A DNA stretch of 6,865 nucleotides from Chryseobacterium gleum (GTDB taxonomy: Bacteria > Bacteroidota > Bacteroidia > Flavobacteriales_D > Sanyastnellaceae). Numbering within the stretch: the first letter of the stretch is position 1; the number at the start of each line of letters is the position of its first letter. The notes beneath the pieces were generated by a model. The model saw only the letters and a list, made by a program, of their open reading frames with translations. It was not told the origin of the DNA and did not search any database. The DNA lies in NCBI GenBank assembly GCA_945878835.1, contig CAMCUG010000077.1:1-6865 (forward strand), given 5' to 3'. This document shows, in pieces, positions 1 to 6,246 of the stretch. The position numbers and the translations under genes are program-made.

Positions 1-553
1 CCATCAGAAGGAAAGCCAGCGCATTGCTGTCTTTTTCAAACGGAGTGAAATCGAAAAACTGGTTAGCGTTGAATTGCGCAAGAGCGGAATCAACAGCAGT
101 CCATTCCACCACTTCACGAATCAATAACGAAAGATTTACTCTTCTCGCATCGAAGAGACATTGCAATGAAATGCGCAAAGCAAAGAGATGAAATCGCAAA
201 GAATATGATGGTAGAGAAAGCTCTTCACGAACCATTACATTCAAGGTTTTGGTTGAAGTGTTTGTTGAAATATACTCCCTCGCAATAGCGGTTTGGTTGG
301 AAGTGGAAACCAAGACGAATGGCTCATTGACCATAAAATCTTTGATCGAATGCTTTCTGGAAATGATTCGTTTCCATTCCTTGAATCCAATAAACAAATC
401 TTTTTTTGCTCTGCTTGGAAGTCGATAGGTTAAATCATGGAGAAGTCTATGCTGAAGCATGCGCAGCTTGATATCTTCAGAAGCCCTCATCGGACGCTTG
501 AGAAGTCCTTTCACGAAACGAATGGCAGTATTTAAGTTAGACGTTTCATTCAT
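1..553 (-). CDS. Unrecognised protein, N-terminal part, coupled to the E1-like gene
   Basis: An open frame of 184 codons starts at the ATG at 553-551 and reaches the left edge without a stop, so the C-terminus is missing. I do not recognise the family. The N-terminal ~70 residues are basic and helix-rich (KGLLKRP, KEWKRIISRK). They are followed by a strand-loop-helix stretch (residues ~78-93, FVLVSTSNQTAIAREY) that could be a Rossmann-like beta-alpha unit, and later by FFDFTPFEKDSNALAF near residue 175. No signal peptide or membrane segment is visible. A GT-B-type glycosyltransferase fold is one weak possibility from the look of these segments, but no catalytic motif is seen. The start overlaps the stop of the upstream E1-like gene by 8 nt (ATGAATGA), which implies co-transcription and translational coupling. 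Codon use matches its neighbours and the frame is uninterrupted, so it is probably a real gene. Confidence 0.7.
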   Translation of the reverse strand, partial: MNETSNLNTAIRFVKGLLKRPMRASEDIKLRMLQHRLLHDLTYRLPSRAKKDLFIGFKEWKRIISRKHSIKDFMVNEPFVLVSTSNQTAIAREYISTNTSTKTLNVMVREELSLPSYSLRFHLFALRISLQCLFDARRVNLSLLIREVVEWTAVDSALAQFNANQFFDFTPFEKDSNALAFLLM

Positions 554-1508
554 GAAGCAAGAGTAAGAAAGAATCAAGGTTTTGGTTCCAACTGAGTATC
601 GGAAAATTAAAATGTTTTGAAAGTTGCTCTGCCGCTGCCTTTGCTCGCATGCCTGTTTCACAAAGAAGAATGCACGGACGATTCAATTTTTCGATTACCT
701 CTTTCAGTTCGGAAGCTGTCACAGAAATGATTTCAGATGGGAGCGAATCGTCTTCACCCAGAAAAAATATTGGAGTACTGTGGTCTTGAAGTAATTCTTG
801 AACAGTGATTGACACCTTGGTGTTTTTTTCTTTCGGGTTGAAATGGAAACGTGACCAAAGCCCTGTGTTTCCATCGAAATAATCAATCGCGCCAACAAAC
901 GGACAAGGATTGAGTGTCAGAAATTGAAGTGCTTGATGGGCAACATGAATGCCCACAGAAGCCACTACTGTTGGCCAAACGCCATCAACTTCGCAATCCC
1001 GTTCCACTTTGCTCGCGTCTTGAACATGTCCGAAAAGCATGGCGCTGGTTATGCTGTTCATATGAATGAATGCACTCGAACCGGCATTCATCTGCGCTGC
1101 CGCATAAAAAAATGGAATTCTTTGTTTTTCGAAGTGGCTAGCTAATTCTAGTTTCATAGCAAGGCGATCGGTGAAATCAAAAACTAAATCAATGGTTGAC
1201 GCAAGTTTTTCCACTTGAGGTTTAAACATCCGCTTCACTGAGATAATTGTAACTTTTGGAAAGTGAAACGAGCAGTATTCCGTGAGGACCAGTGCTTTAT
1301 TTTTTCCAATGTCACTTGGAGAGAAAAGATGTTGCCTATTTAAATTGGAGGCTTCGATTAAATCACCATCGAAGAGAGTAATATTTCCAATTCCTGAGGA
1401 AAGTAGATAAGGAAGAGCGGCGTGCGCCAATCCTCCGCATCCTATTATAAGAAGGTGCTTGTCTTTCAGATAATCTTGGTCCCAGGTCATTCTTTCAAAA
1501 GGAGTCAT
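546..1508 (-). CDS. ThiF/MoeB/HesA-family E1-like adenylyltransferase with C-terminal rhodanese-like domain
   Basis: A 320-residue E1-like enzyme. Such proteins adenylate the C-terminal glycine of a ubiquitin-like sulfur carrier (ThiS, MoaD) in thiamine, molybdopterin or thiolation pathways. Seen here: the nucleotide loop GCGGLA at residues 23-28, DGD at 47-49, the family signature SNLNRQ at 54-59 with its Arg58, Lys71 in DIGKNKA, Asp114 in DFTDR (usually TDN), and DCEVDGVWP at 171-179, where Cys172 sits where ThiF has its sulfur-linked cysteine. Residues ~232-318 look like a diverged rhodanese domain with the loop CETGMR (Cys283), giving the MoeB-rhodanese layout of MoeZ/MOCS3. Odd points: no CxxC pair is present, so the usual zinc knuckle is absent, and no ThiS/MoaD-like gene is in view. 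The first ATG fits, because FER at residues 4-6 matches the usual RYxR start; Met7 is an alternative. I leave the symbol empty since ThiF, MoeB and HesA cannot be told apart. The family call is firm and the substrate unknown. Confidence 0.88.
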   Translation of the reverse strand: MTPFERMTWDQDYLKDKHLLIIGCGGLAHAALPYLLSSGIGNITLFDGDLIEASNLNRQHLFSPSDIGKNKALVLTEYCSFHFPKVTIISVKRMFKPQVEKLASTIDLVFDFTDRLAMKLELASHFEKQRIPFFYAAAQMNAGSSAFIHMNSITSAMLFGHVQDASKVERDCEVDGVWPTVVASVGIHVAHQALQFLTLNPCPFVGAIDYFDGNTGLWSRFHFNPKEKNTKVSITVQELLQDHSTPIFFLGEDDSLPSEIISVTASELKEVIEKLNRPCILLCETGMRAKAAAEQLSKHFNFPILSWNQNLDSFLLLLHE

Positions 1509-1650
1509 TTTCGAATTGCAAGATAGTTTAGAGAGTGGCTTCAGGAATATTTTACTAACAATTTTGTTTGCTAAGGAGTTGAAAATGAGTGATTAAGTAA
1601 AGAAAATGAACATGAAAAGCAAAAAAAAGTGCGTTCGACATGAAAAGTTG
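1509..1650. other. Divergent intergenic region between the E1-like gene and acpP
   Basis: This is the shared upstream region of two divergent units. On the plus strand it leads into the acpP promoter and contains an A-tract and a direct repeat, listed separately. On the minus strand I found no exact TAnnTTTG box for the E1-like gene, so its promoter is either a poor match or not visible to me. A 92-codon minus-strand frame crosses this region into acpP (1571-1849), but it is only the antisense shadow of acpP. Confidence 0.5.
1610..1647 (+). repeat. 10-bp direct repeat ACATGAAAAG upstream of acpP
   Basis: Two identical copies of ACATGAAAAG lie at 1610-1619 and 1638-1647, 28 bp apart start to start, flanking an eight-base A-tract (1621-1628). 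The second copy lies just before the -7 box of the acpP promoter and the first would sit near -50. This position would suit a regulator binding site. The region is A-rich, so chance repetition is possible, and no known Bacteroidota operator is recognised. Confidence 0.35.
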
Positions 1651-1665
1651 TACTTTTGCGGTCGT
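1621..1665 (+). promoter_or_regulatory. Promoter of the acpP operon (Bacteroidota type)
   Basis: TACTTTTG at 1651-1658 matches the Bacteroidota primary-sigma -7 consensus TAnnTTTG exactly. The -33 TTTG element is poor: AGTG is at the expected spacing, around 1628-1631. An A8 run at 1621-1628 would fall near -37 to -44 of a start at about 1665, resembling an UP element that could compensate. The predicted leader is about 27 nt, A/T-rich and without a Shine-Dalgarno sequence, which is usual in this phylum. Strong expression is expected for acpP. The transcription start is inferred from spacing only. Confidence 0.65.
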
Positions 1666-1691
1666 ATTTAACCTTTAAAAACATCAAGACA

Positions 1692-1925
1692 ATGTCTGAA
1701 ATTGCACAAAAAGTTACCGAAATCATCGTAGATAAACTCGGTGTAGAAGCATCAGTTGTAACCCCTGAAGCTAGTTTCACCAATGATTTGGGAGCAGATT
1801 CTTTGGATACTGTAGAACTTATCATGGAATTTGAAAAAGAATTCAACATCGCTATTCCTGACGATCAAGCAGAGAAAATTGTGACTGTAGGTCAAGCGAT
1901 TGATTACATCACAGCGAATAAATAA
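1692..1925 (+). CDS. acpP: Acyl carrier protein AcpP
   Basis: A 77-residue acidic acyl carrier protein, the cytoplasmic carrier of growing acyl chains in type II fatty acid synthesis. It matches the family's usual length and four-helix pattern. The phosphopantetheine attachment motif GADSLD is at residues 34-39 with Ser37 as the modified serine, followed by the acidic recognition helix (VELIMEFEKEFNIAIPD). The start is the ATG at 1692: it gives the standard MSEIAQKV N-terminus. A longer frame from a TTG at 1656 adds 12 unconserved residues and begins inside the promoter's -7 box, so it is rejected. It is the first gene of the apparent operon acpP-fabF-rnc-kbl-oxidoreductase and lies 33 nt before fabF, the enzyme that uses it. 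Confidence 0.97.
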   Translation: MSEIAQKVTEIIVDKLGVEASVVTPEASFTNDLGADSLDTVELIMEFEKEFNIAIPDDQAEKIVTVGQAIDYITANK

Positions 1926-1929
1926 TCAC

Positions 1930-1953
1930 TCGGAAATTATTCAACTTTCCCGA
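1930..1953 (+). other. Small intercistronic hairpin between acpP and fabF
   Basis: TCGGAAA (1930-1936) can pair with TTTCCCGA (1946-1953), giving a 7-bp stem with one bulged C and a nine-base A/T-rich loop (1937-1945). It fills most of the 33-nt gap between the acpP stop and the fabF start. It has no T-run, so it does not look like a full terminator. It could act as a processing, attenuating or 3'-protecting element that lets acpP mRNA outnumber fabF mRNA. The stem is short and the function is an inference. Confidence 0.4.
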
Positions 1954-1958
1954 AAACT

Positions 1959-3209
1959 ATGGAGTTAAGAAGGGTCGTTGTTACTGGACTAGGAGTATTA
2001 ACACCCATTGGTAATACTGTCCCAGAATACTGGAACGGTCTTATTAATGGAGTCAGTGGAGCTAATCTTATTACGCGCTTTGATGCGAGCAAATTCAAAA
2101 CGAAGTTTGCTTGTGAACTCAAGGGGTTTAATATCGAAGATCACATTGAGCGAAAAGAAATGCGCAAAATGGATCCTTATACGCACTACGCTTTAGTAGT
2201 TGTGAAGGAAGCCATAGTGGATTCTGGCCTCGATGTAGAGAAGGTAGACAAAGACCGTGTTGGTGTCATTTGGGGTTCTGGGATTGGTGGTTTGAATACT
2301 TTTCAAGAAGAGTGTATTAATTTCGCGAAAGGAGATGGAACACCTCGTTTCAATCCTTTCTTCATTCCCAAAATGATTGCTGATATTGCCTCTGGGCACA
2401 TTAGTATTCAATACGGATTCAGAGGTCCGAATTACACAACCGTTTCAGCTTGTGCTTCTTCAACAAACGCGTTAATAGATGCCTTTAACTACATTCGTTT
2501 AGGTAAGGCAGATATCATAGTAAGCGGTGGTTCTGAAGCTGCAATTTGTGAAGCAGGTGTTGGGGGTTTCAATGCGTGCAGAGCGCTATCTGAAAACAAT
2601 GAGAATTTCAAAACAGCTTCGCGACCATTCGATAGTACCCGCGATGGATTTGTATTAGGTGAAGGAGGTGGTTGTCTAATTTTAGAAGATTTAGAGCACG
2701 CCAAAGCGCGTGGTGCTAAAATATATGCCGAACTTATCGGCGGTGGAATGTCTGCAGATGCGTATCACATTACTGCCCCACACCCAGAAGGAATTGGTGC
2801 AATCAACGTAATGAAAAACGCGCTTTCAGATGCAGGGATTACTTCAGATGCAATTGACTACATCAACGTTCACGGAACGTCTACCCCTTTAGGAGATGTT
2901 CAAGAAGCTAAGGCCATTCAAAATATTTTTGGAGAGCATGCTTACAACGTGAATATTTCAAGTACCAAGTCAATGACGGGTCACTTGTTAGGCGCTGCAG
3001 GCGCTGTAGAAGCAATCGCATCTATCTTGGCTATTAAAAATGGGATTATTCCACCAACGATTAACTTTGTAAATACCGATGAAGCTTTAGATCCGAAATT
3101 GAACTTTACCTTCAATACGGCACAACATCGTGAAGTTAATATCGCAATGACTAACACCTTCGGGTTTGGTGGTCATAACACCTCAGCCATTTTTAAGAAA
3201 TACGAATGA
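1959..3209 (+). CDS. fabF: 3-oxoacyl-[acyl-carrier-protein] synthase II (KAS II)
   Basis: A 416-residue thiolase-fold condensing enzyme that extends acyl-ACP with malonyl-ACP in the cytoplasm. It starts RRVVVTGLGVLTPIGN, the typical KAS N-terminus, and has the usual full length. The catalytic triad is visible: Cys165 in VSACASS, His305 in NVHGTSTP and His342 in STKSMTGHLLGAAGA, with Lys337 in the same motif. The C-terminal NTFGFGGHN loop carries the gatekeeper Phe401. Long near-identical stretches to E. coli FabF (SSTKSMTGHLLGAAGAVE, RDGFVLGEG) separate it from FabB and FabH. It follows acpP by 33 nt, and its stop overlaps the rnc start (ATGA), implying coupling. Confidence 0.97.
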   Translation: MELRRVVVTGLGVLTPIGNTVPEYWNGLINGVSGANLITRFDASKFKTKFACELKGFNIEDHIERKEMRKMDPYTHYALVVVKEAIVDSGLDVEKVDKDRVGVIWGSGIGGLNTFQEECINFAKGDGTPRFNPFFIPKMIADIASGHISIQYGFRGPNYTTVSACASSTNALIDAFNYIRLGKADIIVSGGSEAAICEAGVGGFNACRALSENNENFKTASRPFDSTRDGFVLGEGGGCLILEDLEHAKARGAKIYAELIGGGMSADAYHITAPHPEGIGAINVMKNALSDAGITSDAIDYINVHGTSTPLGDVQEAKAIQNIFGEHAYNVNISSTKSMTGHLLGAAGAVEAIASILAIKNGIIPPTINFVNTDEALDPKLNFTFNTAQHREVNIAMTNTFGFGGHNTSAIFKKYE

Positions 3210-3916
3210 TTTGGAAGTTCTTTTCCAAAGCACATCCCAATAGGGAACTTTTCTCCTATATACAAAACACCTTTCATGTAAAGCCCAAGAATCTTGCGCT
3301 TTATGAGACAGCTTTGCGTCATGCAAGCGCTGCCGATGAAATTCAACCAGGAATAAAAAACAGCAACGAGCGATTAGAATTTTTAGGTGACGCCATTCTA
3401 GATAGCATTGTTGCCCATTATTTGTTTTCGAAGTATCCCGCTCTTACAGAAGGAGAACTAACCAAAATGAAATCGAAGATTGTTCGTCGAGATAATCTCA
3501 ACGCAATCGGGTACGACTTGAAATTGTATGAATTTTTAAATGTCAGTATCGGCAAGCAGGAAATTCATGAAAGTCTAATTGGAAATGCGCTGGAAGCCTT
3601 ATTTGGTGCACTTTTCCTAGATAAGGGGTATAAGGTCACTCGGGAAATAGCATTGAAATTATTGAAGGAGCATGGGCTCGACGAGCGTGTTCACTTGGAT
3701 GTGGATTACAAAAGTAAATTGCACGAATGGGGACAAAAGACCCGTAGGCATTTGGTATACATCGTACGTGAGCAACGCAGCACTGGAGCGCAAATGTTGT
3801 ACACTATTGCGTTGGAATTAGATGGTAAAGAAGTGGGAAGAGGTACAGGCGGTTCAAAAAAAGCGGCCGAACAATCGGCTGCGGAAGCTGCAGCCAAAGT
3901 AATATTGATAAATTAA
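3206..3916 (+). CDS. rnc: Ribonuclease III
   Basis: A 236-residue double-strand-specific endoribonuclease, acting in rRNA processing and mRNA/sRNA turnover. The RNase III domain carries the signature NERLEFLGDAILD at residues 54-66, with the metal ligands Glu58 and Asp62. A second acidic region is IGNALEALFGALFLDKG, with Glu130. The double-stranded RNA-binding domain occupies about 167-232 (DYKSKLHEW ... GTGGSKKAAEQSAAEAA). The residue matching E. coli Asp114 is Asn127 here. The other catalytic acids are intact, and from memory GNA(F/L)EAL is common in Bacteroidota RNase III, so I expect an active enzyme. The start ATG overlaps the fabF stop by 4 nt (ATGA). The fabF-rnc pairing is common across bacteria. 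Confidence 0.96.
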   Translation: MIWKFFSKAHPNRELFSYIQNTFHVKPKNLALYETALRHASAADEIQPGIKNSNERLEFLGDAILDSIVAHYLFSKYPALTEGELTKMKSKIVRRDNLNAIGYDLKLYEFLNVSIGKQEIHESLIGNALEALFGALFLDKGYKVTREIALKLLKEHGLDERVHLDVDYKSKLHEWGQKTRRHLVYIVREQRSTGAQMLYTIALELDGKEVGRGTGGSKKAAEQSAAEAAAKVILIN

Positions 3917-3927
3917 AACTGAAAAAT

Positions 3928-5118
3928 ATGTACGGAAAAATGCAGGAACATTTACAAACTGAATTGAACGATATTCGTGAAGCGGGTTTGTTCAAAAGAG
4001 AACGTATCATTACCACCCCGCAGGGAGCAGTTATTCAAACCACGGAGGGGAAAGAGGTTTTGAATTTTTGCGGAAATAACTACCTCGGACTTTCGAGTCA
4101 TCCTGCAGTTCTAGAAGCTGCAAAGGCTACAATTGATTCTCACGGATTTGGAATGTCGAGTGTTCGTTTTATCTGCGGAACACAAGACATTCATAAGACT
4201 TTAGAGCATAAACTTGCTGAATTCCTTCACACAGAAGATACCATTTTATATGCTGCTGCATTTGATGCAAACGGGGGTGTTTTTGAACCGCTGTTGAACG
4301 AGCAAGACGCAATCATTTCTGATGCATTGAATCACGCCTCAATTATCGACGGCGTTCGTTTGTGTAAGGCGGAACGTTATAGATATAAAAATAATGACAT
4401 GGCTGATCTCGAAGAGCAGCTGAAAGCCGCTTCAGGTGCACGTTTTAAACTTATTGTAACAGACGGTGTGTTTTCAATGGATGGCTACGTGGCACAGTTA
4501 GATAAGATTTGTGACTTGGCCGATCAATACGGAGCAATGGTTATGGTAGACGAATGTCACGCTACCGGTTTCATTGGTAAAACAGGAAGAGGAACAATAG
4601 AGTTGAAAAACGTTTTAGGTCGTGTAGACATCATCACGGGCACTTTAGGTAAAGCGTTGGGTGGTGCAATGGGCGGATTCACAAGCGGAAGAAAAGAAAT
4701 CATTGACTTGCTTCGTCAACGTTCAAGACCCTATTTGTTCTCAAATTCACTCGCTCCTTCAATCGTAGGCGCGTCTATTGCGGTAATGGACATGCTCAGT
4801 GCATCTTCAGATTTGCGCGATAAATTAGAAATTAACATCACAAGATTTAAAACGGGAATCAAAGCGGCTGGATTCGATATTAAAGACGGCGAGAGTGCAA
4901 TAGTTCCAGTAATGTTGTACGACGCGAAACTTGCGCAAGATTTCGCAGACGCGTTATTGCAGGAAGGTATTTATGTTATCGGATTTTTCTACCCAGTTGT
5001 TGCGAAAGGTCAAGCGCGCATTCGTGTTCAACTAAGTGCAGGGCATGAGTTTGAGCATATTGACAAAGCCATTGAAGCTTTCACCAAAGTTGGAAAAGCA
5101 CTAAATGTGATTCAATAA
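3928..5118 (+). CDS. kbl: 2-amino-3-ketobutyrate CoA ligase (glycine C-acetyltransferase)
   Basis: A 396-residue PLP enzyme of the alpha-oxoamine synthase family. It converts 2-amino-3-ketobutyrate plus CoA to glycine plus acetyl-CoA, the second step of threonine breakdown after Tdh; it is cytoplasmic. PLP-binding Lys242 lies in GTLGKALGGAMGG, with Asp208 and His211 in VDECHATG and His136 in DALNHASIIDG. Much of the chain aligns without gaps to E. coli Kbl (398 residues), including SHGFGMSSVRFICGTQD, RQRSRPYLFSNSLAP and GFFYPVVAKGQARIR. That separates it from serine palmitoyltransferase, BioF and HemA relatives. The first ATG is right because MYGKMQEHL aligns with the E. coli N-terminus. It lies 11 nt after rnc, behind an A-rich leader, and 3 nt before the FAD oxidoreductase. 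No tdh is in view. Confidence 0.95.
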   Translation: MYGKMQEHLQTELNDIREAGLFKRERIITTPQGAVIQTTEGKEVLNFCGNNYLGLSSHPAVLEAAKATIDSHGFGMSSVRFICGTQDIHKTLEHKLAEFLHTEDTILYAAAFDANGGVFEPLLNEQDAIISDALNHASIIDGVRLCKAERYRYKNNDMADLEEQLKAASGARFKLIVTDGVFSMDGYVAQLDKICDLADQYGAMVMVDECHATGFIGKTGRGTIELKNVLGRVDIITGTLGKALGGAMGGFTSGRKEIIDLLRQRSRPYLFSNSLAPSIVGASIAVMDMLSASSDLRDKLEINITRFKTGIKAAGFDIKDGESAIVPVMLYDAKLAQDFADALLQEGIYVIGFFYPVVAKGQARIRVQLSAGHEFEHIDKAIEAFTKVGKALNVIQ

Positions 5119-5121
5119 TTT

Positions 5122-6159
5122 ATGTCGAAATATTTAATCGTAGGACAAGGGCTAGCAGGAACACTGCTAGCCTTTTCTCTTTTGGAAAAGGGCGAGGAAG
5201 TGTTGATTGCCGACGATTACAATCACGCTTCTGCATCTCAAGTAGCGGCGGGAATGTGGAATCCGGTTACTTTCAAACGGCTAGCGGCGTCTTGGTTAGC
5301 GAAGGAAATGTTGGAGGAAATGAATGTGACTTTTCTGCGACTGGAGAACAAGTTGCAAGCGAATTTTTTTCATCAATTACCCGTTGCAAGAATTTTCAAC
5401 TCCATTCAAGACGCCAATTTTTGGGATGAAAAAGCGGATCATCCAGAGGTGGGAAGATATCTGTCAACTCGCTCGAACAGAAGTGTACAGGAAAATTTCG
5501 ATGCTCCTTTTGGAAACAGCGAAGTGAACGAATGCGGTTGGCTGAACGTTCCGTTGTTCCTCGAATCTTCAAAGAATTATTTCATTAATGATGGAAATTT
5601 CATCAATGAATCTGTGGAAGAAAGCGATGTGGAGTTTCATGAAAGTGGACTTCGATGGAAAGAAATGGCGTTCGATAAAATAATTCTGTGCACAGGTATA
5701 GGAGTGAATAAATGGAAGAGATTGGAAGATTTGGATCTTATTCCGAACCATGGTCAAGTTTTAGATTTACATATTGAAGGCTTGGTGTTGGATGTGATTG
5801 CAAACTTTGGACAGTTTTTACTTCCTTATGGAAATGGGAAATTCAGAGTGGGTGCAACTTACGATTGGAACGAAGTTCCAGATGTGCCTACCAACGAGGC
5901 GAGAGAATTTTTGCTATCTGAATTGAAGTCTAGATTGAATAAGGAGGTTGTAGTTGAAAGTCAGAAAACAGGTTATCGTCCCACCACCCGCGACAGACGA
6001 CCCATCTTGGGATTCGCAAAGGGCAATGAAACACTAGGTGTCTTTGGCGGATTAGGTTCGAAAGGAGTGCTTCTTGCACCGTATTTCGCGAAATTGTTTA
6101 CATCGGTTTTAACGGAGGGTATTGCAATTCCAAAGGAAGTAAATACCGCGCGATTCTAA
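5122..6159 (+). CDS. FAD-dependent oxidoreductase, D-amino-acid oxidase (DAO) family
   Basis: A 345-residue flavoprotein. The N-terminal dinucleotide-binding motif is YLIVGQGLAGT (residues 4-14), followed after the second strand by an acidic residue at Asp31 that would hold the ribose of FAD. Then come SQVAAGMWNPVT (39-50), typical of the DAO family, LCTGIG at 189-194, GATYDWN at 244-250, and the C-terminal flavin-contact block GYRPTTRDRRPILG (284-297) with GGLGSKGVLLAP (309-320). The overall order resembles the DAO-fold half of MnmC and related amine or amino-acid oxidases. The substrate cannot be read from sequence. It starts 3 nt after kbl, so a role near glycine, threonine or aminoketone metabolism is plausible but inferred. 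No signal peptide is seen, so it is probably cytoplasmic. It is the last gene of the apparent operon. Confidence 0.88.
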   Translation: MSKYLIVGQGLAGTLLAFSLLEKGEEVLIADDYNHASASQVAAGMWNPVTFKRLAASWLAKEMLEEMNVTFLRLENKLQANFFHQLPVARIFNSIQDANFWDEKADHPEVGRYLSTRSNRSVQENFDAPFGNSEVNECGWLNVPLFLESSKNYFINDGNFINESVEESDVEFHESGLRWKEMAFDKIILCTGIGVNKWKRLEDLDLIPNHGQVLDLHIEGLVLDVIANFGQFLLPYGNGKFRVGATYDWNEVPDVPTNEAREFLLSELKSRLNKEVVVESQKTGYRPTTRDRRPILGFAKGNETLGVFGGLGSKGVLLAPYFAKLFTSVLTEGIAIPKEVNTARF

Positions 6160-6160
6160 C

Positions 6161-6186
6161 AATTCAAGGTGAAGAACCTTTGAATT
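6161..6186 (+). terminator. Hairpin at the end of the acpP-oxidoreductase operon, no T-run
   Basis: AATTCAAGGT (6161-6170) pairs with ACCTTTGAATT (6176-6186), giving ten base pairs with one bulged T and a five-base loop. It begins two bases after the oxidoreductase stop. No T-tract follows, so it is not a canonical intrinsic terminator. Its place between the operon end and a new promoter suggests transcript-end formation or 3' stabilisation. Confidence 0.5.
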
Positions 6187-6195
6187 AGTCTACGA

Positions 6196-6228
6196 TTCGT
6201 CCAATTTGTTCAGATAGATTTGTTATGC
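6196..6228 (+). promoter_or_regulatory. Promoter of the YfiR-like gene (Bacteroidota type)
   Basis: TAGATTTG at 6215-6222 is an exact TAnnTTTG -7 box, 24 nt before the chosen ATG. The -33 element is weak; TTCG at 6196-6199 is the nearest candidate and is slightly too close. The predicted start is near 6228, giving a leader of about 19 nt. This places the YfiR-like gene in its own transcript. Confidence 0.55.
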
Positions 6229-6246
6229 GCCTGAAATGTGCGAAAA

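Noticed and set aside
924..1145. 73-codon plus-strand frame
   Set aside because: It lies entirely antisense to the well-supported E1-like gene and shows no protein features of its own.
1656..1691. N-terminal extension of AcpP by 12 residues from a TTG
   Set aside because: The TTG is inside the TACTTTTG -7 box, the added residues are not AcpP-like, and the ATG at 1692 gives the standard 77-residue protein.
1571..1849. 92-codon minus-strand frame across the acpP promoter and gene
   Set aside because: It is the antisense shadow of acpP; the sequence has no family-like pattern.
3206..3916. Inactive RNase III because of Asn127
   Set aside because: The signature helix, Glu58, Asp62, Glu130 and the RNA-binding domain are intact, and the Asn seems to be a lineage trait.
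3928..5118. Serine palmitoyltransferase, which Bacteroidota use for sphingolipids and which can sit near an acyl carrier protein gene
   Set aside because: The sequence follows E. coli Kbl almost without gaps from the first residue to the last, including SHGFGMSSVRFICGTQD and RQRSRPYLFSNSLAP, so Kbl is the better call.
6238..6246. GTG start adding three residues to the YfiR-like protein
   Set aside because: The ATG at 6247 gives a normal signal peptide and a more sensible leader after the promoter box.
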